Shown: positions 21,184 through 33,331, counted from the stretch's first letter. The stretch is DNA of 64,000 nucleotides from Atkinsonella hypoxylon (GCA_000729835.1 JFHB01000001.1:310001-374000); one strand, 5' to 3'. Program-made: numbers and translations. Notes: generated by a model from the sequence alone, not told the origin.

Positions 21184-24064
21184 ATGTCCAAGACTGGCGA
21201 AGTTTCGAAAAATAAGGCTCCGTTGGAGGAGGAGAGCCATGGGAACCACGGCGGCTTCTCGGGCTTCATGGACGATCTAAAGGAAAAATTGAGTGAATCA
21301 AAGCTTCACGATGCCAAGATTGCTTTAATTCATAAGAAGTAAGTCCTGCTAGCCGCTTCAGCCTCTTCACGTCGCATCTTGTATGATATTTGAATAAGTG
21401 AAACCGGTAGCGGCTGACATTGATACTTAAAAGACACCAAATTGGAAAATTTGGAAATCTGGTATACTCTATGCATCGTCCTTTTTGTCCGACGAAACCT
21501 TGGCCCAGTCCTACCTAGGCCAAGCATCACTGACAACACCACAGTTCAACAAAGACCACCGTCATGACGAAGAACATGAACAGCAATGTGATGCAAAACG
21601 CACCGCAATCTGCAAATCTCATCGATTCGAATCTTTCTTCCCTGAGCGCGAGGGAAATATCATCAAGTGGTATGTCGACGGTTGTGACTATTTTTGGGCT
21701 GTCTCTGTTGCGCTAGAGCAAGCCCAGGAATCCATCTACATTTGCGACTGGTGGCTGTCACCAGAACTGTTCCTACGTCGGCCACCGTACCACAAGCAGG
21801 ACTATCGATTGGACCAGATTCTCAAGAGAAGGGCGGAGGCTGGCGTTAAAATTTATGTGAGTGTATATAAGGAGGTCGAGGCGGCTCTGACTTGCAACTC
21901 TCGCCATACCAAACATGCGCTTGCTGCGCTTTGCCCAGAAGGAACGCCGGGTTACGGAAACATACGGGTCATGAGACATCCAGATCATAATGTGTTCGAA
22001 AATGCTGCCGACATGACCATGTACTGGGCTCATCACGAAAAGTTCATCGTCATTGATTATGCCATAGCTTTCATCGGCGGATTGGATTTATGCTTTGGTC
22101 GATGGGATGCTCGCCAGCATCCTCTGTCTGATGTTCATCCAGAGAGCGTCTCTGAAGAAATCTGGCCAGGTCAAGATTTCAACAACAATCGAATCATGGA
22201 TTTCAAAAAAGTGCAGGATTGGGAGCAGAACGAACTGAGTAAGGCTGAGTATGGTCGTATGCCGTGGCATGACGTCTCGATGGCAGTCATTGGTCCTTGC
22301 GTGTACGATATCGCAGAGCACTTTGTCTTGCGCTGGAATTTCATCAAGAGAGACAAGTACAAAAGAGATGAACGATATGACTGGATTGTGCTGGAGGGTC
22401 GCGAGGGCGAGGATGAAGATCTGGTTGGCGTGCAACGGCCGAAGCATCCTGTTGGCGAATACGTCAAGCATCCTCTAACGCCCCTGAGCACCAAGAACTT
22501 GGATAACAGGGGCACCGTGCGGGCACAAATCGTTCGATCTAGCGCCGATTGGTCGAGTGGTATTCTCACGGATCACTCTATACAAAATGCCTATAGTGAA
22601 ATCATTCGCAATGCCGAGCACTATGTTTACATCGAGAATCAGTTTTTTATCACCGCAACAGGCGACCAACAAGCTCCGATTCACAACACCGTCGGACGAG
22701 CTATCGTGGAAGCCGTTGCCCGCGCATCCAAAGAGGGCCGCAAATTCCGCATCATCATCATCATACCTGCTATACCCGGGTTCGCTGGTGATCTTCGCGA
22801 GAATGCTGCTTCTGGTACTCGTGCTATTATGGACTATCAGTACAAGTCCATATGCCGAGGCGAGAATTCCATCTTTGGTCAAATTAAGAAAGAAGGTGTC
22901 GATCCTACGCAACACATCTTTTTCTTCAATCTGCGGTCCTACGACCGCCTGAACCGGACCTATGCCATCTGTGAAGCTGAGAAAAAGACTGGAATCAGCT
23001 ATCAACAAGTTCAGCGAGCCGAAGCTGAGGAAATCATGTCCACCGGGGTTCACGGTTACGACGGCAGCAGTTCCGATGATGAGGGTCCCAGCCGTTTCCG
23101 CGAGCTTCGCCATCCAAGACGTGACATTCATGAAGAAGAAAGAGAGAAGAGACAAGCAGATATGTCCATGTCGCAGAGGAAGGCTGCCGATGATGCCAGA
23201 CGCGCCCGAGAGATATTCGAAAAGGAGAAACCGCATGAGGAGATCATTTCGGCAGCATCTGTAGCACATCATGCCATGAAGGTCGACTCCTCCTTGGAGG
23301 ATGAGCCGTGGGATAATCATGATGATGAAGAGTCCGAAATCAAGAACTGGATTCAAGAGGAGCTCTATGTTCACTCGAAGCTTCTTATCGCAGATGATCG
23401 GATTGTCATCTGTGGCTCTAGCAATTTGAATGATAGAAGTCAGCTCGGTGAACATGATAGCGAGCTGAGCATCGTCATGGAAGATACACGTAAAATCCAG
23501 ACAACTATGGATGGAAAACCATACGAAGCTGGTTACCACGCGACCACCCTGCGCCGGTACCTCTGGCGAGAGCATCTTGGCCTGCTTCCACCACAGGAGC
23601 TGGACGCCAGGGATGATATTAATGCTCAACCACCTAGCGTTAAGCCCGAGAATGATATCTATGACAAGGACGAGTCTTGGGAGTTTGTAGCTGATCCACT
23701 GGCAGACCAGCTCTGGGATACATGGATGGGACATGCACAAAACAATACTAAAATATTCCGAAATGTATTCCACGCAGATCCCGACGATCACAGTAAGTTC
23801 ATATATCCCTGCTTCAAAATGCTTTAGATCTGTCATTGATCAAGTCTAGTCAAAAACTTCGATGACTATGATCGTTATCTGCCACCCGCAGGCGTCAAGG
23901 CTGGTCACATCTACGACCAGTTTATGCCACCCGATGAGGCACGTGCCAAACTGTCACAAATCAAGGGCCATTTGGTATGCATGCCTATGCAGTTCTTGGA
24001 GGATGCGGAGATGGCAGAAAGAGGATTGCAGATCAATTCTTGGACAGAAAGTGTATATACCTAA
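21184..24064 (+). CDS. Phospholipase D with two HKD motifs
   Basis: Exons 21184-21338, 21434-21461, 21545-23792 and 23850-24064 give 881 aa. Exon 2 is a 28-nt microexon. It restores frame between exon 1 (2 nt over) and exon 3, and both its junctions are canonical with CTGAC branch sequences. The two catalytic motifs HxKxxxxD are at H225/K227/D232 (HHEKFIVID) and H671/K673/D678 (VHSKLLIAD). Between them lies a charged insert at about 560-640 (EEEREKRQ). No PX, PH or C2 domain is visible, so this is the short filamentous-fungal type. It hydrolyses phosphatidylcholine to phosphatidic acid; the location is cytosolic or membrane-peripheral. The ATG at 21184 is preferred because the upstream extension starts with TTG. 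Confidence 0.9.
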
Positions 24065-24619
24065 GTGGGATTCTGGTTGATGACGGTAACAATAAGGATC
24101 ATTCGATTTCGAGTATTCATAATGTAATGTATGCTTAACTACCTTCTATGCCTTGTTCAATTCAATATATATCCAAGATGTACGTGAAGTAGTAGCACCA
24201 CTGTCATCCATCCGCGTGGAGCTAGTTCTGCATAGTAGGGACCATGACAGCTGCGTATATGAATAGGATAGCATATGGCATCAATGATATGTGTTGATAC
24301 AGCAGACTAGCACCCCCGTTTTGGGCCGCTATGGTTAACTACGTGAGAAATTAAACATTCACTCGCGACGAATAAAAGCCACGGACAAGTATTACTCCAC
24401 ATGACACAACACAAGTCCTGCCGATCCCCCGGCTAAGACTTGCTTGCTGAGCCGCGGCGCGAAAAGGCGCCGCTTTCAAGCGCCGGGGCGAGCCAATCGT
24501 GGTGTAGAAGAGAGATTTCACCGGGGGGGGTTGGATGTCTTGTCACCTGCATGAGGGAGAGGGATGGTTTCGGGAACGGGGTCGCTGGGTATAATGAGCC
24601 GTTTCGGTAATGAAAAGAG

Positions 24620-24651
24620 CCAGAATGCCAGAATGCCAGAATGCCAGAATG
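24620..24651. repeat. 8-bp tandem repeat CCAGAATG, 4 copies
   Basis: Four perfect adjacent copies, located about 130 bp before the larger 7-bp array. Confidence 0.85.
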
Positions 24652-24780
24652 GCTGAGATTTTTTGGTGGGCAGAAAATACATGTGCATTGCTCTGGTAGA
24701 GAGACCAGACAGAACTGGACACAATCGCGATGTTACAGATGCCAACATTATTGATGAGCTGGACGGCAGTATAGGCATGC

Positions 24781-24857
24781 TCGATGCTCGATGCTTGATG
24801 CTTGATGCTTGATGCTTGATGCTCGATGCTTGATGCTCGATTCTCGATGCTCGATGC
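24781..24857. repeat. 7-bp tandem repeat TYGATGC, 11 copies
   Basis: Eleven adjacent units alternate between TCGATGC and TTGATGC, with one TCGATTC. The third base never varies while the second does, as expected for repeated slippage of one unit family. Confidence 0.9.
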
Positions 24858-25740
24858 TTGCTCCATGGTGGGCGAATCGCACGCGGACTGCAGGCGCCCA
24901 CCGTGTTGGGCCAGTACCAAGGATTGCAAGCAGCCTTGCTTGATTTGGTCTTGCCTGGTCGTATCGTATCGAGGCATACGTTGCTCAAGACTGGAACTCG
25001 AGGTTTCAGTTTCAGTCTCCAACACTGAACCAGACCTGTTCCTATCCTTGTTCCTGTTTCTGTGCATGCTCCCACCTGCCAGCCGGAACCCCGCTTCCCA
25101 CCCAGTCTTGGTCTTGGATGGTTCCTCGACGTCAATCATAGTCCGTTCAGCCCTCGACGTCCTCCATGTTCATCCACGTCCAACAAGCTCCCCTCCATCG
25201 AACAGCTTACGTTTTGCTCGGGTCTAGTCAGGAACAGTCTTGGATCGCGGCTGAATTTGAGCTGTTCCTCTTTCCACCTAGGTAAAGACAGGGCGGATAA
25301 TTCGAGCATCTGGCTCGAATCCTCAAAACTACCTGCAAACAAGTTGTCGCCGTCCCACGACCCACGAGCTTTGGCTGGCCGCATAAAAGGCGATCTCCCG
25401 ATTGCCTTCCACTGTGCCCCTTACGACTCGACGACTCGCCCGGCGCAACTGTCTGACCCTGGAAATCATATTGCCGCGCAGCCTGGCAGGACGGCTTCGC
25501 TGCTGTAGCTGCCGATGCTGCCGTAGCTATCTGCTACTGCCGTGTCTGCGTCGGTGCAACTTCTGTTCCTGCATAAGTCTTGAATCAGGACCGATACCCG
25601 GGCCGCTTGATTTCTGCTTCTATCGGCGTTAAGCTATCACGACTTCAGCAGTATTCCACTTTGTTTCCGTCGTCGCCAGTCACATTGCGCAGGTCCGCGT
25701 CGGCCAAACCCACGCGGTCGTCGACGACCGAGGCGGCAAG

Positions 25741-28700
25741 ATGCCCCAGTCTCCGATGATCTCGGTGCCTTTAAAGGCTACCAATGAAATCGACTGGATT
25801 GCACCCCTGAAAAGCTACATACGAGAAAGCTATGGAGACGATCCCGAGCGTTATGCCGAGGAGTGTGCTACCTTGAATCGACTACGGCAGGATATGCGAG
25901 GCGCGGGCAAAGAGAGTACATCGGGGCGAGACATGCTGTATAGATATTACGGCCAGCTGGAGCTTCTTGATTTGCGATTCCCTGTAGATGAGCAACACAT
26001 CAAGATAGCCTTTACCTGGTATGTGAAACATCCATATTTCCTTGTTTGATGAGGTAGCGCGGATATAATGCCACTGCAGCTGCCGTAGTTTTATGTTTTG
26101 CTAGCTAATCACCTGCGTATTGACGTAGGTTTGATGCTTTCACTCATAAACCAACGACACAATTCTCCCTCGCATTTGAAAAAGCATCTGTCATCTTCAA
26201 TATTTCAGCCGTTTTATCTTGTTATGCAGCTTTCCAGAACCGCGGGGAGGAATCGCCTCTCAAGGTCGCCTACCACTCATTCCAGGCCTCGGCTGGCATG
26301 TACACTTATATTAATGAGAACTTTCTCCATGCGCCGTCTTCTGATCTCAGCCGAGAAACAGTCAAGACATTGACCAACATCATGCTTGCTCAGGCCCAGG
26401 AAGTGTTTTTGGAGAAACAGATTACGGATCAGAAAAAAGTCGGATTATTGGCCAAGCTGGCTTCACAAGCAGGCTACTTATATGGACAGGCTATTGAAGG
26501 TGTGCAAGACATTGTGAACAGAGCCATCTTCGAGAAGGTCTGGTTGACCATGGTTCAGGTAGGATTGCTCCCGATAGCGGCTTGTTGATGGAGTAACTTG
26601 ACCCTTCTGTTTGCGTGAGACGATGCTAATTTATGCTCATGGAGGTTAGATTAAGTCTTACCTACTCAACGCGATGGCTCAATACTACCAGGGAATCTCA
26701 GACGATGAATCGAATCAACACGGTATCGCTGTGGCTCGTCTTCAGGTAGCCGAAACACTTGCCAAAGAAGCCGGACGCCTTTCACGCAACTTTCCTTCAT
26801 CGGTGCCTGCCAACTCAAATCTTAGTTCGGAATGCGGTAGCTTACTGCAGGAAATGTCCAAAAGGCAGCTGTCGACTGTTCAGGATAAGCTACAAGAGGT
26901 CCTCAAGGACAACGACTTCATCTATCATCAGCCAGTCCCTGCTGAAGCTAGCCTAGCGCCCATTGCGAAGCTTCCAGCATCCAAGCCCATCCCTGTGAGC
27001 GAACTCTACGCTGGTCAAGACATGCAGAGAATCACTGGACCGGATCTCTTCGCCAAGATTGTCCCAATGGCTGTAACCGAATCGGCAAGTCTTTACGATG
27101 AAGAAAAAGCGAAACTGATTCGAGCGGAGACCGAAAGGGTTGATACGGCAAACGGAGAAATGGCAGCTAGCTTGGATTATCTGCGGTTGCCTGGTGCGTT
27201 GCAGGTATTGAAAGGGGGCTTCGACCAGGATATCATTCCCGATGAAGACTTTAGACAATGGTGTAGTGATGTCGCTGATCACGAAAATCCTGCTGAAATC
27301 TTGAACTTTCTGCGTAACGAAAAGGAATTTATTGTGTCCACACTGGATAGCAGCTTAAAACAATTGGAGATGGAGGAGAGCGTCTGCGAGAAAATGCGGT
27401 CGAAATACGAAAGCGAGTGGAGCCAACAGCCAAGTTCTCGTTTAACCTCGACGTTGAGATCAGACATTCGAAATTACCGAGAGGCACTGGATGAGGCAAT
27501 GAGGAGTGACAGTCAACTTGCGGCGAAATTGCGACAAAATGAGATCGAATTTGACGAAATGCGTCGCGCGGCTCAAGAAGGCGAGGTTGACCAACTGTTT
27601 CAAGAAGCCGTTGCGCGCGCTCGTGCCAGAAGCAGCCATGTTTCGAGCCCGTCGAACGTTGAGCCGAATCTGCTCGATACTGACTTTGGAGAGAGTGGAC
27701 TAAGCGTGCTGGACCAAGTAAACCGTGTTGAGGAGATCCTTAAGAAGTTGAGCCTCATCAAGCGCGAGCGCAACCAGGTCCTGAAGGATCTGAAGGAGAA
27801 GGTGAGCATTTTAGCAACTATGGCGAGTCATGTGCGTGGGGAGGAACCGAGGCGTGCTACATACTGACTTTCGCCAAGGTGCACAATGACGATATCTCAC
27901 AGGTGTTGATCCTGAACAAGAAATCCATTCCAAATTATGAAAGCCAACTATTTGAGCAAGAGCTTGAAAAGTTTAGGCCGCACCAGAATCGACTTTTGCA
28001 AGCCAACCACAAGCAATCCCAGTTGATGAAGGAGTTGACAGCTTCCTTTAACGCTCTCTTGCAGGACAAGCGAGTGAGATCGGAGCAGAGCAAGTATGAG
28101 ATGATTCAACGGCAGAGGTCATCCGTCATCAACAAATACAAGCGAGCCTATCAGGAATTTCTAGATCTAGAAGCAGGGCTGCAAAGCGCGAAGAGCTGGT
28201 ATTCAGAAATGAGGGAGACAGTTGGCAGCCTGGAGAAGAATGTAGAGACGTTTGTGAATAATCGAAGGGCGGAGGGTGCTCAGCTTCTCAATCAGATTGA
28301 ACAGGAGAGGACGGCAGGTAAAAACTCTCAAGCAGAGTTGGAACGAGAACGACTGCGAGGGCTGATGGAGCGCATGTCCATGGAACCAGCCAAGGTCACG
28401 CCGCAACCAACAACCTCTGGACGACCTACTCCTGCCCCTTTATTTCAGCAAGGACAAGGACCTCGATACCCGCAGACCAACTTCCAAGGCCAATACCAAG
28501 TAACGACCTCGCCACCGCCGAATCAAGCCCACTGCCCAGGCTACTCGAGTCCGCCATCGCAAAGCACCTTCCCTCCGTCGACGTACAATCCATCACAGTA
28601 CGGCCGCACGCCTGGACCAACATCACCGCCTCCAAACCAGACCTCCTTTGGCGTAGGCTACATGGCGCAGTCACCACCTCCGAATCAGTCATCCTTTGGA

Positions 28701-29066
28701 CAAACGCCTCAAAACCAACCACATCAGACATATGGCAACTATGGCGCAGCCCAGACGCGACAGCACCAGCACCAGCACCAGCACCAGCACCAGCACCAGC
28801 ACCAGCACCAACAGCATCAACAGCACCAGCAGCACCAGCAGCACCAGCAGCACCAGCAGCACCAGCAGCAACAGTCTAGTTACGTACCTCCTGGGTTCGT
28901 GCCTCCCCCACCTCCTCCGGGCCCTCCACCTCTGGGTCCACAGCAGACATTCCACTATGGAAACCAGGGGTATGAAAGTCGAGGACAGAGCCAGAACTCC
29001 CAATCACGATCTGTGCAGCCGCAGGAACCTCATGATCCATGGGCGGGTCTCAATTCATGGAAATGA
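25741..29066 (+). CDS. BRO1: BRO1-domain ESCRT-associated protein (vacuolar protein-sorting Bro1)
   Basis: Exons 25741-26018, 26129-26558, 26650-27801 and 27879-29066 give 1015 aa. Residues 1 to about 380 form the BRO1 banana domain that binds Snf7 (opening PMISVPLKATNEIDW; RYYGQLELLDLRFP; ASQAGYLYGQAIEGV). A long coiled V domain follows (about 390-750), and a Pro/Gln-rich tail with PPNQ and PPPPPPGPPP stretches ends in PHDPWAGLNSWK. Bro1 recruits the deubiquitinase Doa4 and acts at ESCRT-III on multivesicular endosomes. The PalA/Rim20 paralogue is less likely because of the start sequence and the long Pro-rich tail. The tail contains a CACCAG-type microsatellite coding His-Gln repeats. All three introns join in frame. 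Confidence 0.92.
28761..28875 (+). repeat. CACCAG/CAGCAC microsatellite inside BRO1 coding sequence
   Basis: About 115 bp of CACCAG units grading into CAGCACCAG units. They encode first a His-Gln dipeptide run, then a Gln-Gln-His run, in the disordered tail. Units are multiples of 3, so length changes keep frame. Confidence 0.9.
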
Positions 29067-30028
29067 GGTGGGAAGTGTCATTATGAGAAGCGTGCATGCG
29101 AAGGATGGGGTTATGCCCTCTTGCAGTAGGGGTTGATGAAGGAAGTATATAGCATTGCGGTTTCGTATACTGTGTAAAAGCACCATTTGCCATTCTAAGA
29201 TACGTCAATCGTATTCACCCTCAACGTTGGCGCTGTCCTGGGTCAGGATTATCTGCCATCAGTAGTTGTCCTCGCACATGGGTGCTGTCAATGAAGATTG
29301 TGCGTGGGATTATCTTGACTCACAGTGGGTGACAGTGGCTTGGCTACACAATGATGCTGTCTCCTATGTGCTAACAGAGCAGCTGTATGGTGATTCCCAT
29401 GTTGGGCAGCATTCGATGCTCCAAATGAATGCTGGCAAAGCTGTTGAGGCAGCGCCACCTGATTTCAGCATCACTTAATTCGAGCAACGAAAGGTACATC
29501 ATCTTCCACAAGATGAAAGAGAAAAAAAAAAGAGAAAAAAGGATTGCTGTCAACCTTTTTTGGCGGTCAATTCAGGATGACGTCGTTCGGTTCCATCAAT
29601 TCTCATCTTTCCTTCGTACAAAGGCAAGTACTCTTGTCTAAAATTGTCCTTTGTCAGCCACAATCTTCTCATACACTATCAGGGATTACAAATCTCACCA
29701 TCTCTGATACGCTGGCGGACGCAGAATATGGACGACGCAATTAGCTATCGAAGTGAATACCGCGTCAGACCGCGAGTGGTCCAGTCTTTGAACCTAGTTC
29801 TCATTCGATTTAGGTTCCGGGCCGTATGTGAGAGCTTTGGCACCGCATGTGGTGAATGGATTCAAATACTTGAGGTTATGGAGAGGCATTGGTGGCTCAA
29901 GTTAAAAGCCAAGTAGGTTTTGTGTATTCTAGAGGCTTTATAACGAGAGCCAAACACCACGATTCACCTTGTCGAGCGACGTGTCTCGCATCAACAATCA
30001 AAATTCTTGTTGAATTTGATTTTATACA
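29067..30028. other. Intergenic region
   Basis: About 1 kb after BRO1. Only short frames without recognisable domains and an A-rich tract near 29519-29540. Nothing else is seen. Confidence 0.5.
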
Positions 30029-30334
30029 ATGACCCCGACTAGGATGAAGCTCGTGAAGCGACTCCTCTGGCGTCTTACCTGCGTGTGGCGGAACAGACAC
30101 AAGCGGCCGTCACAAGATGCCGCGACGCTGCTTCAGATGCCACTAGAAATCATCTTCATCATCATTGATTACCTGCCTCACCAAAGCTTGTACACACTTG
30201 CTCAATTATGTCACACTTTTCAATTGATTCTCAAAGACAAGATTCGTCTTGAAGACTTTGGTCCCTCGGAAAATCAGGGCTCGGAGGGAAGCAGGGAAGC
30301 AGGGAGCATTGCGAGACTTTTTGGCCCGATATAG
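30029..30334 (+). CDS. Short F-box-like ORF, possibly a truncated F-box gene
   Basis: A 101-codon frame opens with an ATG in a good context (ACAATGACC). Residues about 34-65 (LLQMPLEIIFIIIDYLPHQSLYTLAQLCHTF) match the F-box pattern of fungal proteins, where LP.EI...I...L....L..L...C forms the Skp1-binding helices. Fungal F-box proteins normally run several hundred residues further. This frame stops soon after, with a low-complexity Ser/Gly/Glu stretch, and no clear downstream exon was found. It may be a truncated gene, a pseudogene fragment, or a first exon whose partner was missed. Confidence 0.4.
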   Translation: MTPTRMKLVKRLLWRLTCVWRNRHKRPSQDAATLLQMPLEIIFIIIDYLPHQSLYTLAQLCHTFQLILKDKIRLEDFGPSENQGSEGSREAGSIARLFGPI

Positions 30335-31501
30335 CGTGGAAGAGACGGAACGCGCTGCTTGCTTGACCTGCTGAAAGCTGCGCACCTAGTTAGGTAGATC
30401 CAGAGGATGGATGAATGAATGAACCTGTGTGACGAGTCAGCGAATGAAGATTCTTCATTCCTACTACGCCCATCTTTTGTTGTTTCCACTTGCGCTGTGT
30501 TCTCGTGGGGAGATTATGTCTCGACGTAACGCACGAACTGACTGAGCCTTGGAAAGATTTGTCGGCTGACGAACAGGAGGTTACAATCACTCGCCGGCGG
30601 CTTTCGATGAGGGCTCAGTCTCGTTCTTCTCGTTCTTCTCGTTCTTCTCGTACAATATATCATAATGAATATCTTTATCCTTGTGGGAATTTGCTTGATG
30701 GATGTGCGGTGTGCTGACACTGACATTGTTGACACGAGAACACAGAGACATATAACATGCTTGGGCACTAAGAAAGGCAGGCACAAGAATGTCCATAGTC
30801 AGATATGTTTCTTCAGATCCTCACTTCCTAGGTATGGAGTTGGGAGCGAAGGAAACCCGTCCGACGTTACGTCTCCATGACCCAGTCGAGCGGGGATAAT
30901 CACGCAGATGCTATTACATCTGAGAACTAAAGGTAGTTAGTCGATAGTACGACAAGGGTTTGTTGGATGACAGGGTGTCAAAAGGTGTCGTCGCATCTGG
31001 CAGCATTTTATCTCATCTTTGCATCCAGGATTCATGTTCGCCACCACCTAACGTTAGGTACCTAGGTACCTACCTAAGGGACCTACCTGGTAAGTAACTA
31101 GGTACCTAGGTAGGTAGGTAGTAGCCGGACATGCGAATGTGCACCAGTTCCGTCCCTCCGCATTGCAGGGGAGTACCAAGTACATGCAGTCCTCCAATTT
31201 GACGTGTCTACCCGAGGTACACGTACACAGTACCTACCGTCGTGTACGGGTCGTAGGCTTTCCATGTCCATCAGTTCATCGTCGTTTGTATTATTTTGCT
31301 GCATCCTTCGGCGTGCTCCAGTCCAGCTTGACAGTTCCTCCTCTTCTCAAGTGTCTATTCCCATCCCACCCATAGTTAACGAACCTCAACCTCGGCTAAG
31401 CAACCAAGATAGTAGACAGATATATCCTCTTTCCGAATCATCTGCCAACCGCGCAGGCAGGCGGACAGCTCCCGACGAACTGGCACGCGCCACAACACAC
31501 C
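30335..31501. other. Intergenic region with palindrome cluster, upstream of the FMN dehydrogenase
   Basis: About 1.2 kb. It contains three 9-bp TCTCGTTCT-type units at about 30619-30650 and the densest ACCTAGGTA cluster of the window at 31044-31122. No coding frame is supported. Confidence 0.55.
31044..31122. repeat. Dense ACCTAGGTA/GGTAGGTA palindrome cluster
   Basis: About 80 bp made almost wholly of ACCTA, TAGGT and GTACC words, including TAGGTACCTAGGTACC and ACTAGGTACCTAGGTAGG. It lies about 380-460 bp upstream of the dehydrogenase start and is strongly self-complementary. Confidence 0.8.
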
Positions 31502-33331
31502 ATGGCACTAAAAGGAAGTGATATCGAAAAGCACAATAATGCAAAGTCGTGCTGGGTCATCATACATGTGGCATCTATTTCCTTGTCCTTCCCCGTCTTC
31601 GCAATTGCTAACACCATCAAAGGGCAAAGCCTACGACGTAACCGACTTCTTGCCAGGTACGCCGGCTCAGTTCTCCGACATCGCGCCAAACTGCGACTGA
31701 CTGAATGGCAGAACACCCCGGAGGCTCCAACATCATTCTCAAATATGCCGTGAGCAACTCGTGCCGTCAATTCATTCATAGCGCATTTGTTGCAAACTGC
31801 GAGCCAATGAGGTAGACACAACTAACGGCCCGTCCTCCCAGGGCAAAGACGCGACTGTGGAATTCGAGCCCATTCACCCACCTGATACCTTGGACAAGTA
31901 TCTCGACAGGTCGAAACACCTTGGAGATGTCGACATGGACACAGTAGCCGTAGAGGTGAAGGAAGAGGACCCCGAAGAGGCTGCACGTCTGGAGCGTGTA
32001 GAACAGAAGCCTCTTCTTTCACAATGCTACAATCTATTCGACTTTGAGGCCGTTGCGCGGAGGATCATGAGGAAGACTGCATGGGGGTACTACTCCAGCG
32101 CAGCAGACGACGAGATTGTAAGTCCCCTTTTCCATTTCCTCTCTTTTAAAAATGAAATAGAATAAGAATAAGAATAAGAATAAGAATAAAAAAGGGGAAG
32201 AAAGGATAGAAAAGAGAAATCCCAGGGCATCACCACTAACTCAGACACCCACTCGCTTAGACAATGAGAGAAAATCACAGCGCCTTCCACAGGATCTGGT
32301 TTCGTCCCCAAGTCCTCGTTGATGTTGAACACGTCGACTTCACAACCACCATGCTCGGAACCAAGTGCTCCATCCCCTTCTACGTAACCGCCACAGCCCT
32401 CGGCAAGCTAGGCAACCCGGAAGGCGAAGTCATCCTCACACGAGCCGCCCACACCCATAACGTAATCCAGATGATCCCAACCCTAGCATCCTGCTCGTTC
32501 GACGAGATCGTCGACGCCCGACAAGGCGATCAAGTCCAATGGCTCCAACTGTACGTGAATAAAGACCGAGAAATCACCCGCAAGATAGTCCAGCACGCCG
32601 AAAAGCGCGGCTGCAAGGGCCTCTTCATCACCGTGGACGCCCCCCAGCTGGGCCGTCGCGAGAAAGACATGCGATCTAAGTTCACCGACCAGGGGAGCAA
32701 CGTCCAGTGCGGGCAAGACACAGATAACTCCCAGGGTGCCGCGCGCGCCATCTCAAGCTTCATCGATCCATCGCTCAGCTGGAAGGACATCCCCTGGTTC
32801 AAGGGCATCACCAATATGCCCGTCATACTAAAGGGCATCCAGAGGGTAGAAGACGTCCTTCGCGCAGTAGACGTCGGCGCAGACGGCGTGGTGCTGTCCA
32901 ACCACGGAGGCAGACAGCTTGATACCGCACGTTCGGGCATCGAAATCCTCGCCGAGACGATGCCCGTCCTGCGAGCGCGCGGCCTCCAGGACAAGATTGA
33001 GGTCTTTATCGACGGCGGTGTTCGTCGCGCGACGGACATCATCAAGGCGCTTTGTCTGGGAGCCAAGGGCGTGGGCATCGGCCGCCCATTCTTGTATGCC
33101 ATGAGTGCGTATGGCCAAGCGGGCGTGGAGCGGGCTATGCAATTACTCAAGGACGAGATGGAGATGAACATGCGGTTGATTGGGTGCGCGCGTGTCCAGG
33201 ACTTGAATCCCAGCCTTGTCGATGCAAAGGGGCTGTTTATCCATTCTAATTCGACGGCTATGGATGCGCTGTCGCGTAATGTCTACGATCCGCTTGTTGC
33301 GCCTGCGCAGCGGCCAAAGGCGAAGCTGTGA
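31502..33331 (+). CDS. CYB2: Cytochrome b2-type FMN-dependent L-lactate (2-hydroxyacid) dehydrogenase
   Basis: Five exons: 31502-31567, 31623-31656, 31712-31749, 31842-32117 and 32261-33331, giving 494 aa. The N-terminal cytochrome b5 domain has the haem ligand His35 in EHPGGSN; the second is probably the His in FEPIHPPDTL. The flavin domain is a TIM barrel carrying the active-site signature SNHGGRQLD (His353, Arg356). By family it oxidises L-lactate and passes electrons to haem and cytochrome c. Unlike yeast Cyb2 there is no presequence: the b5 fold starts within the first few residues, so a cytosolic form or a different hydroxyacid substrate is possible. The 143-bp fourth intron carries GAATAA microsatellite copies. 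Its 3' end lies 180 bp from the convergent CTF18 gene. Confidence 0.9.

Larger units (their letters stand above)
24065..25740. other. Intergenic region with two minisatellites, upstream of BRO1
   Basis: About 1.7 kb. It holds four 8-bp CCAGAATG units (24620-24651) and eleven 7-bp TYGATGC units (24781-24857). Minus-strand frames of about 200 codons across the latter have repetitive translations (ASSIKHQ-type) and are artefacts. The final 500 bp is C/T-rich and fits the BRO1 leader. Confidence 0.6.

Noticed and set aside
22475..23836. 453-codon open frame antisense to phospholipase D
   Set aside because: It mirrors the well-supported PLD exon with both HKD motifs; the antisense translation has no domain and arises from codon bias.
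24518..25139. Two minus-strand frames of about 200 codons
   Set aside because: Both cross the TYGATGC and CCAGAATG arrays and translate into repeated ASSIKHQ and ILAFWHSG-type units; no domain.
25300..25325. B-box-like word GGCTCGAATCC as a tRNA gene
   Set aside because: The T-loop lacks the invariant TTC, and no A box, anticodon stem or acceptor stem could be folded around it.
32530..33171. 213-codon antisense frame within the FMN dehydrogenase
   Set aside because: Shadow of a GC-rich exon encoding a clear flavin domain.
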